From Alphaproteobacteria bacterium (GTDB taxonomy: Bacteria; Pseudomonadota; Alphaproteobacteria; GCA-2731375), in assembly GCA_016776605.1 (NCBI GenBank), contig JADHTB010000003.1, forward strand, positions 124,001 to 188,000: 64,000 nucleotides of DNA. The letters are read 5' to 3'. The first letter of the stretch is position 1. Every line of letters starts with the position of its first letter. The position numbers and the translations under genes were made by a program. This document shows positions 1 through 9,001 of the stretch, in pieces. Under the pieces are notes generated by a model. The model searched no databases and had not been told where the DNA came from. It was given only the letters and a program-made list of their open reading frames with translations.

Positions 1-1
1 G

Positions 2-463
2 CGCTGGCGGGTGCTGGTCGGGGTCAAGGTGCCGGAGGACGATTTTCAAGCATTGATAGACTTGGCGGCAGAGGTCACCGGCGTCGGTGGAGAGGGGGGC
101 ATCGTGGTCGAGCGGGCCCGCGGCGACTTCCCCACGCTGTTGATGAACTGCGTCTTATCCATCAGCCAGGGTGGTTACAATACCTTGATGGAATGCATGC
201 ATGCCGGCTGCCGCAGTATTGTCGTACCTTACGCCGGCGGGCTGGAGACGGAACAAACCCTGCGGGCGGAATTGCTGGCCCGACGCGGCGTCGTAACCGT
301 GGTCGAGGAGACCAATTTGTCCCCGGCCGCGATCACCGCCGCCATTAGCCAGGCACTGGCGGCCACGCCAGCGGCAGATGCCGGGACGGCGGGCGTCCGC
401 ACCGATGGCGCGGCGGATGGTGCGCGCCAGATTGCCGCCTGGGCCGGGGCGTTGAATTGGTAG
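2..463 (+). CDS. Glycosyltransferase (MurG-like GT-B fold), C-terminal part
   Basis: Only the last 153 codons are present; the frame is already open at the left edge, so the true start lies outside. The segment SISQGGYNTLMECMHAG followed by IVVPYAG and EQTLRAELLARRG is the nucleotide-sugar-binding half of GT-B enzymes of the MurG/GT28 type and of the predicted glycosyltransferases of COG4671. An Ala-rich tail follows. A polysaccharide-deacetylase-like gene starts 18 bp downstream on the same strand, which suggests a small operon acting on a cell-surface or exported glycan. The substrate cannot be told from this fragment. Confidence 0.7.
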   Translation, partial: RWRVLVGVKVPEDDFQALIDLAAEVTGVGGEGGIVVERARGDFPTLLMNCVLSISQGGYNTLMECMHAGCRSIVVPYAGGLETEQTLRAELLARRGVVTVVEETNLSPAAITAAISQALAATPAADAGTAGVRTDGAADGARQIAAWAGALNW

Positions 464-481
464 GGGAGTATTGGTAGCGGG

Positions 482-1249
482 ATGGCAGGCTGGCGCGATC
501 TGATTGAAGAGTTAAAGCGCTGGGCGGCGGCGGGCCAGCAGCCGGGCCTGTGGTGGCGCGACGACGATGCCATCGCCCCCGGCCCACGGCTGCGCCAACT
601 GACCGAATTGTCGCGAACATCCGGCGTCGCCCCGGCCCTGGCCGTCATTCCGGGGCTGGCGGAAGACGCTTTGGGCGAAGTGTTGGCGGATCTGACCGGG
701 GTAAAAATGCTGGTGCACGGGCTGACGCATCAGAACCGCGCCCCGGCCGATCAGAAAAAAGCGGAATTCGGCAGCCATCGGCCGGTCTACGAAATGCTGG
801 GCGATGCCGCCATTGCCTGGGAAAATCTAGCTGGCCGCTTTCCCCGGCTGGCTTTGCCAATTTTCGTCCCGCCGTGGAACCGGATTGACGCGGATCTTGT
901 GTCCCGCCTGCCTCTGGCCCGATTGCAGGGCCTGTCCCGCTTTGGCCCGCGCGCGGCGGCGCATCCGGCAGCGGGTCTGCTGGAGTGCAATTGCCATCTG
1001 GATCTGATCGAATGGCACGGCGGGCGCGGCTTCGTCGGTGAAGCCGAGGCCCTGGATAAACTGATTGCCCACTTGCAAGGACGGCGCAACGGCATCCTGG
1101 ATCGGGACGAATGCAGCGGCATTTTGACCCATCATAACGTCATGGAGCAGGCCGGGTGGGATTTTTTAGCGGAATTGTTCACCCGCACCAAAGAATGTGA
1201 CAACGCTCACTGGTTAACCATAGATGAAGTCTTTAGGCTGCCGCAATGA
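482..1249 (+). CDS. Polysaccharide-deacetylase-like protein
   Basis: A 255-residue protein with the (beta/alpha) barrel features of NodB-type carbohydrate esterases: WWRDDDAI near residue 24 supplies the DD metal or catalytic pair, HGLTHQN near residue 80 is the histidine-containing second motif, FVPPWNR near 128 is the third, and a late LTHHNV supplies another histidine. It has no signal peptide, so it probably acts in the cytoplasm. It follows the glycosyltransferase by 18 bp, and its stop overlaps the next start as ATGA, so the genes are likely co-translated. The exact substrate is unknown. Confidence 0.7.
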   Translation: MAGWRDLIEELKRWAAAGQQPGLWWRDDDAIAPGPRLRQLTELSRTSGVAPALAVIPGLAEDALGEVLADLTGVKMLVHGLTHQNRAPADQKKAEFGSHRPVYEMLGDAAIAWENLAGRFPRLALPIFVPPWNRIDADLVSRLPLARLQGLSRFGPRAAAHPAAGLLECNCHLDLIEWHGGRGFVGEAEALDKLIAHLQGRRNGILDRDECSGILTHHNVMEQAGWDFLAELFTRTKECDNAHWLTIDEVFRLPQ

Positions 1250-1782
1250 ACAGTCATCGCTATCCAATGAAGGCGTTAGCCGCCGATTATATGCGGTCCG
1301 CATTTGGCGTCCTGCTGCCGGCGGCTTTGATGCTCTTTACTAATCTGATACCGGTTGTCTTCTACAGTATGGGCGCCTTGATCTTGTTATTCGCGGGCTA
1401 TGGTCTGCGCACGGCGTGGCGTCATGGTACGGTTTTGACCGTTGATGGAAACGGTGTTCGCCAGGAGGGCCTTGTGGGAGGATTTTTAGACCGCGAGATA
1501 GGCTGGGCGGAAATGCGGGATTTCCGCCTCCGCTATTATTCCACCCAGCGCGACCGCACCGGGGGCTGGATGCAATTGATACTGCGTGGCGGGGAAAATC
1601 GCGGCGTTATCCGCATGGATTCCCATTTGCCTGGCTTTGACGACATTGTTCGCCAGGCCCATGCGGCGACGCAAAACAACGGCCTGGCCCTTGACCCCAC
1701 CACGGCAGCCAACTTGTCATCCCTTGGTCTGACCAGCGCCGACCCGGGGCTGGCATCGACGCAAGAAAAATCGCCATCATGA
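1246..1782 (+). CDS. Small membrane protein of unknown function
   Basis: 178 residues. Residues 15-52 hold two closely spaced hydrophobic segments ([17 protein letters not shown] and [14 protein letters not shown]). The rest looks like a soluble beta-rich domain ([15 protein letters not shown], then [15 protein letters not shown]), the arrangement of small two-helix proteins with a cytoplasmic PH-like domain. Its start overlaps the deacetylase stop by 4 bp, and its own stop overlaps the ABC ATPase start in the same way, so it sits in the middle of an operon. An alternative start is the ATG at 1267. I do not recognise a named family. Confidence 0.65.
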   Translation: MNSHRYPMKALAADYMRSAFGVLLPAALMLFTNLIPVVFYSMGALILLFAGYGLRTAWRHGTVLTVDGNGVRQEGLVGGFLDREIGWAEMRDFRLRYYSTQRDRTGGWMQLILRGGENRGVIRMDSHLPGFDDIVRQAHAATQNNGLALDPTTAANLSSLGLTSADPGLASTQEKSPS

Positions 1783-3665
1783 CAAATGTTCTGCGCGTAC
1801 GTGATCTGGTCGTCGAGTTTCAAGCGGCGGAAGGTTTGATACGGGCGGTCGATGGCATCTCTTTTTCCGTGCCCGAAGGCAAGACGGTCGCCTTGGTAGG
1901 TGAATCGGGTTCCGGCAAAAGCGTTGTTAGCCAGGCCATTATGCGCATCCTGCCCGACAGCGCCAAGATCGCCGGCGGCGAAATATTGTTCCTGGATCCC
2001 GACAAGCCGGGCAGCTTCGCCGATCTGACCCGTCTACGGTCGGACTCAAAAGAAATGCGGGCCGTGCGGGGTGACCGTATCTCGATTATTTTTCAGGAGC
2101 CCATGACCTCGTTATCGCCGCTGCACACCATCGGCAACCAAATTTCAGAAGCCTTGTCGCTGCACCGCGATGTTGCAAATAAACTGGCGATCGAAATGAC
2201 CGTGGAAATGCTGCGGATGGTCGGCTTCCCGGAACCGGATCAGGCGATATTCAAGTATCCATTCGAACTGTCTGGGGGTCTGCGGCAACGGGCGATGATC
2301 GCCATGGCCCTGGTCTGCCGGCCTGCCCTGCTGATCGCCGATGAACCAACCACGGCCCTGGATGTCACCATTCAGGCACAGATCCTGAAATTGATTTCGG
2401 ATTTACAGTCGGAACTGAACATGGCTGTGTTGATGATCACACATGATCTAGGCGTGGTCGCCAATGTCGCGGATGAAGTGGTGGTGATGTACCACGGTAA
2501 GATCATGGAAAGGGGCCCGGTAGCGGATATCTACAAGCAGCCGGAACATCCCTATCTAAAAGCCTTGATGCTGGCCGTGCCCCGCTTTGGTATGAAGCCC
2601 GGCGAGCGTTTGGTGCCTCTGCGTGAAATCAACCCCGCGGCTGGTACCCTGTTGCGCCAGAAAAAGCCATGGCCGGAAACCGCGCGCGCCGCCGGGCCTT
2701 TGCTGGATGTCAGCCATTTGAGCAAATTTTTCGGGACCCGCAAGCGCGGCTTGTTCGGTGGCAAGCCGGGCGGCGGTATGCTGGCGGTGGATGATGTGTC
2801 TTTCCACGTCAATCCAGGCGAATGCCTGGGCCTGGTCGGTGAAAGCGGTTGCGGCAAAACCACGACATCAAAAATGATCATGCGGGCCATATCCCCCGAT
2901 TCGGGAAGTTTGTCCTTCAACGACCAAGGCAAAATCGTTGATGTGTTGAGCCTGCGCGATGCAGAGCTGTTCGCTTTCCGGCGCAATGTACAGTTCATCT
3001 TCCAGGATCCATTTTCCTCGTTGAACCCGCGCATGACCGTGTTCGACATAATTTCCGAGCCGTTGAATATCCACAAGGTTGGTGATCGCGACGAGCGCGA
3101 CGAGCGTGTGCGGGAATTGATGACCCTGGTCGGCCTCGACGTACGCTTTTTGCGCCGTTACCCGCACAGCTTTTCGGGCGGCCAGCGGCAACGGATCGGC
3201 ATCGCACGGGCATTGGCCCTGCAACCGGACCTGTTGATTTGCGACGAACCGGTTTCGGCCCTGGACGTCTCGGTCCAGGCCCAGGTGTTGAACCTGTTGA
3301 AGGATCTGCAGGAAGAGCTGGGCCTGACCTATCTGTTCATCTCGCATAATCTGGCGGTGGTCGATTATGTCGCCGACCGGATCGCCGTCATGTGCGCCGG
3401 CCGGATTGTCGAGACGGCGCCACGGGAAACCTTGTTCCGCAATCCCCTGCACCCCTATACCCAGGCCCTGCTGGCGGCCGTGCCCAAGGCCGATCCCGGC
3501 GCCAAACTGGACCTGACCGCGTTGATGGAGGGTAAGGCATCGGTGCCCAGCGCCTGGCCCGCGCCCTTTACACTGGACGACGGCATAGCGGCGGATATGA
3601 TCGATGCAGGCGGCGGGCATTTTGTCCGCGCCGCCGTTGGCGCCCAATTGCCGAGGGAGTTGTGA
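1779..3665 (+). CDS. Peptide/nickel-type ABC transporter ATPase with two fused nucleotide-binding domains
   Basis: 628 residues, equivalent to DppD and DppF in one chain. The first domain has Walker A GESGSGKS at 41-48, the signature LSGGLRQR and Walker [13 protein letters not shown]. The second has Walker A GESGCGKT, the signature FSGGQRQR and [12 protein letters not shown]. Each domain is followed by the HPYLKAL or HPYTQALL tail typical of oligopeptide-importer ATPases. It energises the two permeases encoded downstream. The start overlaps the preceding stop (ATGA), and the stop overlaps the binding-protein start (TGATG), so expression is coupled. Confidence 0.92.
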   Translation: MTNVLRVRDLVVEFQAAEGLIRAVDGISFSVPEGKTVALVGESGSGKSVVSQAIMRILPDSAKIAGGEILFLDPDKPGSFADLTRLRSDSKEMRAVRGDRISIIFQEPMTSLSPLHTIGNQISEALSLHRDVANKLAIEMTVEMLRMVGFPEPDQAIFKYPFELSGGLRQRAMIAMALVCRPALLIADEPTTALDVTIQAQILKLISDLQSELNMAVLMITHDLGVVANVADEVVVMYHGKIMERGPVADIYKQPEHPYLKALMLAVPRFGMKPGERLVPLREINPAAGTLLRQKKPWPETARAAGPLLDVSHLSKFFGTRKRGLFGGKPGGGMLAVDDVSFHVNPGECLGLVGESGCGKTTTSKMIMRAISPDSGSLSFNDQGKIVDVLSLRDAELFAFRRNVQFIFQDPFSSLNPRMTVFDIISEPLNIHKVGDRDERDERVRELMTLVGLDVRFLRRYPHSFSGGQRQRIGIARALALQPDLLICDEPVSALDVSVQAQVLNLLKDLQEELGLTYLFISHNLAVVDYVADRIAVMCAGRIVETAPRETLFRNPLHPYTQALLAAVPKADPGAKLDLTALMEGKASVPSAWPAPFTLDDGIAADMIDAGGGHFVRAAVGAQLPREL

Positions 3666-5572
3666 TGAAGCCGAGAGCCCGTTGCGTTGCCGCCGTCTTG
3701 GTGGGTTTGGCCGTGGCCGGGCCGATAACCACCGCTATGGCGATGAACTATGTCGAGACGCCGATGTTCGCGGACAAGGTCACGGCCGGCGAGCTGGCGG
3801 GGGTGGCGGCGCGGCTGCCTGACGAGCCGTCGGTCGTGCATTTTACCGGCAATCGGAAAATCGGCCATCAGGGCGGCGAGCTTCGCACCTTGATCGGCCG
3901 GGCCAAGGACGTGCGCCTGCTGGTGGTCTATGGTTATGCCCGGCTGGTTGGCTACAATGAGAAATTCGAACTCGTGCCCGATATTTTACAATCGGTCGAG
4001 GTCAAGGAAGACCGCCAGTTCACCCTCAACCTGCGGCGCGGCCATAAATGGTCTGACGGCCAGCCCTTCACGGCGGAGGATTTTCGCTATTGGTGGGAGG
4101 ATGTCGCCAATAATCTGGAAGTTTCGCCGGCCGGACCGCCACGCCTGATGCTGTCCGATGGTCAGCCGCCCATATTCCAGGTGCTGGACGAATCCACTGT
4201 GCGCTTTACCTGGCCCACGGCCAATCCCTTCTTCCTGCCCCGTCTGGCCGGCGCCTCGCCGCTGTTCATCTACCGCCCGGCCCATTATCTGAAGCAATTT
4301 CATAAACGCTACGCCGACCCCGAAAAACTGCAAAAACTATTAAAAAAATACCGCACCCGCGGTTGGGCCTCGCTGCATAACCGCTACGACAACATGTACC
4401 GGTTCGATAATCCGAACCTGCCAACCCTACAGCCCTGGGTCAATCGGACCCGTCCGCCCGCGACCCGCTTTATCGGCGAGCGCAACCCCTACTATCACCG
4501 GGTCGACGAAAAGGGCCGCCAGCTGCCCTATATCGACAAATTCATAATGATCGTCTCCGATGGCAAGCTGATCGCCGCCAAGGCCGGGACCGGCGAGGTT
4601 GATTTGCAGGCCCGCAGCCTGAGCTTTAGCAATCTGACCTTTTTGCGCGAGAACGAGACGGACGGTGAGTTCGAAACCTATCTATGGCGCATCGCCAAGG
4701 GCGCCCATATCGCGCTGTTCCCAAACCTGAATGTAGCTGATCCCGTCTGGTCGAAATTGATGCGCGATGTGCGTTTTCGCCGCGCCTTGAGCCTGGCGGT
4801 TGACCGCGAAGCCATCAACGAATCGCTGTTTTTCGGTTTGGCCCTGGAGGGCAACAACACCCTATTGCCCGACAGCCCGTTGTTTCGCGAAAAATATCAA
4901 AAGCAATGGGCCGAATATGATCCGGATCTGGCCGGCGCATTGTTGAACGAGCTTGGCCTGAACGAATACAACGACAACGATATCCGGCTGTTGCCCGATG
5001 GCCGTCCCCTGGAGATCATCGTCGAGACCGCGGGGGAGGATACGGAACAGGTCGATGCCCTGGAACTGATCGCGGAAAGCTGGGCCGAGGTTGGCGTTAA
5101 ATTATTCATCAAGCCGTCCCAGCGCGAGGTCTTCCGCAACCGGGTCTTTGCGGGTCTGGCTCAAATGTCAATCTGGAGCGGTCTGGAAAACGGCGTCGCC
5201 GCCGCCGCCACCAACCCGGAGGAACTGGCCCCAACCTCGCAGCAGCAGTTGATGTGGCCAAAGTGGGGTCAGTATTTTGACACCTCGGGCGCGTCTGGCG
5301 AAGCCCCCGATTTACCGGAGGCACAGGAACTGGCGGCGCTGGCAACGGAATGGAAGCATGTGAAGGGGCAAAAGCGGCGCACGGAAATCTGGCACCGCAT
5401 GCTATCCATCCACGCTGAACAAATTTACTCGATTGGCGTCATCTCCGGGGTGCAGCAACCCGTAGTGGTCAAGCACGGCCTGAGAAACGTTCCCAGGCAA
5501 GGCATCTATAACTGGGATCCGGGAGCCCATTTTGGTATCTACCGGCCCGACACGTTTTGGTTCGATCGGTAG
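3665..5572 (+). CDS. ABC transporter substrate-binding protein, family 5 (peptide type)
   Basis: 635 residues. A signal peptide of about 27 residues ends at AMA, so the protein is periplasmic. The SBP_bac_5 features are clear: FTLNLRRGHKWSDGQPFTAED, then VRFRRALSLAVDREAINES and the late region where the lobes close on the ligand. At over 600 residues it belongs to the long YejA-like branch. I chose ATG 3665 over GTG 3662 because the GAGGGAG ribosome site then lies about 5 bases upstream. The ligand is probably a peptide or similar amphipathic compound; the sequence does not say which. Confidence 0.9.
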   Translation: MKPRARCVAAVLVGLAVAGPITTAMAMNYVETPMFADKVTAGELAGVAARLPDEPSVVHFTGNRKIGHQGGELRTLIGRAKDVRLLVVYGYARLVGYNEKFELVPDILQSVEVKEDRQFTLNLRRGHKWSDGQPFTAEDFRYWWEDVANNLEVSPAGPPRLMLSDGQPPIFQVLDESTVRFTWPTANPFFLPRLAGASPLFIYRPAHYLKQFHKRYADPEKLQKLLKKYRTRGWASLHNRYDNMYRFDNPNLPTLQPWVNRTRPPATRFIGERNPYYHRVDEKGRQLPYIDKFIMIVSDGKLIAAKAGTGEVDLQARSLSFSNLTFLRENETDGEFETYLWRIAKGAHIALFPNLNVADPVWSKLMRDVRFRRALSLAVDREAINESLFFGLALEGNNTLLPDSPLFREKYQKQWAEYDPDLAGALLNELGLNEYNDNDIRLLPDGRPLEIIVETAGEDTEQVDALELIAESWAEVGVKLFIKPSQREVFRNRVFAGLAQMSIWSGLENGVAAAATNPEELAPTSQQQLMWPKWGQYFDTSGASGEAPDLPEAQELAALATEWKHVKGQKRRTEIWHRMLSIHAEQIYSIGVISGVQQPVVVKHGLRNVPRQGIYNWDPGAHFGIYRPDTFWFDR

Positions 5573-5587
5573 GGGAAGCCTACAGGC

Positions 5588-6613
5588 ATGTTCACCTATT
5601 TCGCACATCGGGTTTTGGTGATGATCCCAACCTTGTTGGTGATTTCCGTCATCACCTTCATCATCATCCAATTGCCCCCCGGTGATTATCTCTCCAACCA
5701 GATGGCGGAAATGCTTTCCAGCGGCGACCGCGCGGCGATGGAAAATCTGGCTTTTCTGCGCCAGGAATTCGGACTGGATAAACCGATGTTGGAGCAATAT
5801 GGCGTCTGGCTTGGTATTTGGCCCGGCAACAACGGTTTTTCCGGCATCCTGCAAGGAAACTTAGGCTGGTCATTTGAATATAACCTGCCCGTGAGCGAAG
5901 TCGTCGGCGACCGGCTGTACCTGTCCCTGCTGCTGAATTTTACTACCATATTGTTCGTCTATGCCGTGTCCTTTCCCATCGGGGTCTATACGGCGGTCCG
6001 GCAATACAGCTTCGGCGACCATGCCATGACCTTTGTCGGTTATATTGGATTGGCGACACCCAACTTTCTTTTGGCGCTGATCCTATTGTATCTGGGCAAA
6101 AAATATTTTGGCGTTTCCATGGGCGGCCTGATGGACGAGGAATTTATCGGCGCGGACATGTCCTGGGGCAAATTCCTGTCGATCTGCGAACATATGGTGG
6201 TGCCGGTGATCGTCATTGGCACGTCCGGCACCGCCGGCATGATCCGCCGCCTGCGCGCCAATCTGCTGGATGAATTACAAAAACAGTACGTCACAACGGC
6301 CAGGGCCAAGGGCCTGAAGAACTACAAATTATTGTTGAAATATCCCCTGCGCATGGCGCTGAACCCTTTCGTGGCGGATATCGGCAACCTGTTGCCGCAG
6401 ATGATTTCGGGCTCCGCCATTGTTGCCGTGGTGATGAGCCTGCCGACCTCGGGGCCCATGCTGGTCAACGCCCTGCAAAGCCAGGATCAATATCTGGCCG
6501 GCTCGTTCCTGTTGTTCCTGGCTGCCCTGACGGTGATCGGCATGTTCGTGTCCGACCTGGCCCTGGCCGCCCTTGATCCGCGGATCCGCCTTGGATCGGA
6601 GGCGTCGAAATGA
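5588..6613 (+). CDS. ABC transporter permease (DppB/YejB type)
   Basis: 341 residues. An N-terminal membrane helix (VLVMIPTLLVISVITFIII) is followed by a periplasmic stretch containing PPGDY and EFGLDKPM, then further helices and the EAA loop (TTARAKGLKNYKLLLKYPLR) that docks on the ATPase. This is the first of the two inner-membrane subunits of the importer. It lies 15 bp after the binding-protein gene, and its stop overlaps the second permease start by 4 bp. No key element is missing. Confidence 0.92.
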   Translation: MFTYFAHRVLVMIPTLLVISVITFIIIQLPPGDYLSNQMAEMLSSGDRAAMENLAFLRQEFGLDKPMLEQYGVWLGIWPGNNGFSGILQGNLGWSFEYNLPVSEVVGDRLYLSLLLNFTTILFVYAVSFPIGVYTAVRQYSFGDHAMTFVGYIGLATPNFLLALILLYLGKKYFGVSMGGLMDEEFIGADMSWGKFLSICEHMVVPVIVIGTSGTAGMIRRLRANLLDELQKQYVTTARAKGLKNYKLLLKYPLRMALNPFVADIGNLLPQMISGSAIVAVVMSLPTSGPMLVNALQSQDQYLAGSFLLFLAALTVIGMFVSDLALAALDPRIRLGSEASK

Positions 6614-7797
6614 CCGCCAACGACGATCAACAACGGCATTGGGTTTCGGACGCGCCGTTCGAACCGCACACCATCGAGCGGCTGACGAAGGAGCAGGAGC
6701 GCTTCTTCATGGCTTCGCAATGGACCCTGATGTGGTGGAAGTTGCGCCGCCATCCACTGGCCGTTGCCTCGATGATATTCCTGCTGGTCATCTATATCTC
6801 TATTCTGATGGTGGAATGGGTGGCGCCCTATCCCTTGGCCAAACGGCACGCCAAATTCATCTACGCCCCGCCGCAGGTCGTGCATCTGTTCGATGACGGT
6901 AAATTCGTCGGTCCCTTCGTCTATGGCTACAAGGTGACCCGGGATATCAAGAAGATGAAGCGGGTTTATACCCTGGACGAGAGCCAGGTGCAGCCAATCC
7001 GGTTTTTCTGCCAGGGCGCGCCCTACAAATTCTGGGGCCAGTGGCGCATGAAGTTCCACTTTTTCTGCCCCTCGAAAGAAAAAGTCGGCAACAAGACCGT
7101 GCGCGGCACCCTGTTCCTGTTCGGCACCGACCGCCTGGGACGGGATATGTTTTCCCGCATTGTCTATGGCGCGCGGATATCCCTGACCGTGGGCTTGATC
7201 GGCATCTCCATCAGCTTCCTGATCGGCCTGACCCTGGGCGGCCTGGCCGGCTATTACGGCGGCTGGGTGGACAACGTGGTGCAACGCTTGATCGAGATGT
7301 TGCGTTCGTTCCCGGAATTGCCCCTTTGGATGGCCCTGTCCGCCGCCCTGCCCGTGACCTGGAGCCCGATCGGCGTGTTCTTCGGCATCACCATCATCCT
7401 GGGTTTGCTGGATTGGCCCGGCCTGGCCCGCGCCGTCCGTTCGAAACTACTGGCCCTGCGAGAGGAAGACTTCGCCACCGCCGCCACCTTGATGGGCGCC
7501 AGCCCGGCCCGGGTTATCGCCCGGCATCTGCTGCCCAATTTCATGAGCCATTTGATCGCCTCGCTCACCCTGTCCATCCCTTCCATGATTCTGGCGGAAA
7601 CCGCCCTGTCGTTCCTGGGCCTGGGCCTGCGACCGCCGATCACATCCTGGGGCGTATTGTTGAACGAAGCGCAGAACATCAACGCGGTGGCCACCTATCC
7701 CTGGCTGATCTTCCCCATGCTGCCGGTGGTGCTGATCGTCCTGGCCTTTAACTTCTTCGGCGACGGCCTCAGGGATGCCGCTGATCCATATAAGTAG
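6610..7797 (+). CDS. ABC transporter permease (DppC/YejE type) with a long periplasmic insert
   Basis: 395 residues, longer than a standard DppC (about 300). After the first helix (ASMIFLLVIYISILMVEWV) there is an insert of roughly 100 residues rich in aromatic and basic residues (FVGPFVYGYKVTRD, QPIRFFCQGAPYKFWGQW) before the canonical FGTDRLGRDMFSRIVYGAR. Such inserts occur in a recognised subgroup of peptide permeases. The EAA loop is AATLMGASPARVIARHLLPN. The protein pairs with the upstream permease to form the channel. It is the last gene of the transporter operon; 121 bp separate it from the SDR gene. Confidence 0.9.
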   Translation: MTANDDQQRHWVSDAPFEPHTIERLTKEQERFFMASQWTLMWWKLRRHPLAVASMIFLLVIYISILMVEWVAPYPLAKRHAKFIYAPPQVVHLFDDGKFVGPFVYGYKVTRDIKKMKRVYTLDESQVQPIRFFCQGAPYKFWGQWRMKFHFFCPSKEKVGNKTVRGTLFLFGTDRLGRDMFSRIVYGARISLTVGLIGISISFLIGLTLGGLAGYYGGWVDNVVQRLIEMLRSFPELPLWMALSAALPVTWSPIGVFFGITIILGLLDWPGLARAVRSKLLALREEDFATAATLMGASPARVIARHLLPNFMSHLIASLTLSIPSMILAETALSFLGLGLRPPITSWGVLLNEAQNINAVATYPWLIFPMLPVVLIVLAFNFFGDGLRDAADPYK

Positions 7798-7918
7798 GGC
7801 CCACAAATTCAACGCCGCTGTATATTAGCCTTCGCCCGGCGCCAATCCTTGCTTGCGTTCCGCCATATGGGTTAGCCTTCATCCAGCAGAAATCAATTGT
7901 TCAAAGGGAGAGTTGTCC

Positions 7919-8818
7919 ATGGCACGTCTATGTGAAGATCGAGTTGCAATCGTTACCGGCGCGGCGCGCGGGGTTGGGCGCGAGCATGCGCTGTTACTGG
8001 CCAAGCATGGCGCCAAGATTGTGGTGAACGATCTGGGCGGCGCCGTCGATGGGACCGGCGCCGACAAGTCGCAGGCCCAACTGGTGGCCGAAGAAATCAT
8101 CGCCGCCGGCGGCGAGGCCGTCGTCAACGGCGATGACGTCAGCAGCTGGAACGGCGCCAAGAACATGATCGATCAGGCCGTTGATACCTTCGGCAAACTG
8201 GACATTCTGGTCAACAATGCGGGCATTCTGCGCGACCGCATGCTGGTCAATATGACTGAAGAGGAATGGGATTCGGTTATTCAGGTGCATCTGAAAGGTA
8301 CCTTTGCCCCGGCCCGCCATGCCGCCGCCTATTGGCGTGTCCGGTCCAAGGAGACGGACGGCCCGGTCAACGGGCGGATCATCAACACCTCCTCGACTTC
8401 CGGCATTTACGGCAATGTCGGGCAGACCAATTATGGCGCGGCCAAGGCCGGTATTGCCGCATTCACCATCATCGCGGCGCGGGAGCTGCGCCGGATCGGG
8501 GTTACCGTGAATGCCATCTCGCCCACCGCCTATACGCGGATGACCGACAGCCTGCGGGAATACACCGAAGAGGAGATCGAGATACGGGACCCGCGCTGGG
8601 TATCGCCGACAGTGGTCTATCTTGCCAGCGAGGCGGCCCATGATATTACCGGCCGGGTCATTCAGGCCGGCGCTGGCCAAGTGGCGGTTTGTGAAGGCTG
8701 GCGCCGGGGCGCGGAGATAGAGCAGATGGCGGATCCGGAGGCATTAGGCTCGAGAATTCGCGAGATGTGCGGCCAGGTTCGGAAGAATTCCGGCATGGAC
8801 GGTTTCGAGCTGGATTAA
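7919..8818 (+). CDS. Short-chain dehydrogenase (HSD17B4-like SDR)
   Basis: 299 residues. The NAD(P)-binding motif TGAARGVG is at 13-20, NNAG at 99-102, and the catalytic pair YGAAK has Tyr172 and Lys176. The insertion NDLGGAVDGTG after beta-2 is typical of SDRs related to the dehydrogenase part of peroxisomal multifunctional enzyme 2, which oxidise 3-hydroxyacyl-CoA or steroid-like substrates. ATG 7919 is preferred over an upstream in-frame GTG-type start because GGGAG lies 8 bases before it. The gene stands alone after the ABC operon and converges on the cyclase gene across a large palindrome. Confidence 0.88.
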   Translation: MARLCEDRVAIVTGAARGVGREHALLLAKHGAKIVVNDLGGAVDGTGADKSQAQLVAEEIIAAGGEAVVNGDDVSSWNGAKNMIDQAVDTFGKLDILVNNAGILRDRMLVNMTEEEWDSVIQVHLKGTFAPARHAAAYWRVRSKETDGPVNGRIINTSSTSGIYGNVGQTNYGAAKAGIAAFTIIAARELRRIGVTVNAISPTAYTRMTDSLREYTEEEIEIRDPRWVSPTVVYLASEAAHDITGRVIQAGAGQVAVCEGWRRGAEIEQMADPEALGSRIREMCGQVRKNSGMDGFELD

Positions 8819-8870
8819 ATTTCGTTCACGCTGGTGTCCCGGGCCGCTGTCGCGGCCTGGGGTTCCAGCG

Positions 8871-9001
8871 CCTAAGCCATTTTCGATATTCATCGAATCG
8901 CCGAACCGCCCGCTCCCCCGCCCGGCCACCCATTGATCATAATCCCGTGGGTGGCCGGGCGGGGGAGCGGGCGGGTAAGTCAATCTCGAAAATGGCCTAA
9001 G
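8871..9001. repeat. Nested palindrome between convergent genes, probable bidirectional terminator
   Basis: The inner arms at 8906-8932 and 8948-8974 are perfect 27-base complements (ccgcccgctcccccg...) around a 15-base loop. The outer arms, about 8871-8886 and 8986-9001, also pair (taagccattttcga against tcgaaaatggc) with two mismatches. No long T run follows either arm. The right outer arm contains the TAG stop of the minus-strand cyclase gene (8997-8999). The inner hairpin could end transcription from both sides, but the added outer pairing resembles an inserted palindromic element. Confidence 0.7.

Noticed and set aside
2868..3647. A 259-codon minus-strand frame
   Set aside because: Antisense to the second ATPase domain of the peptide transporter.
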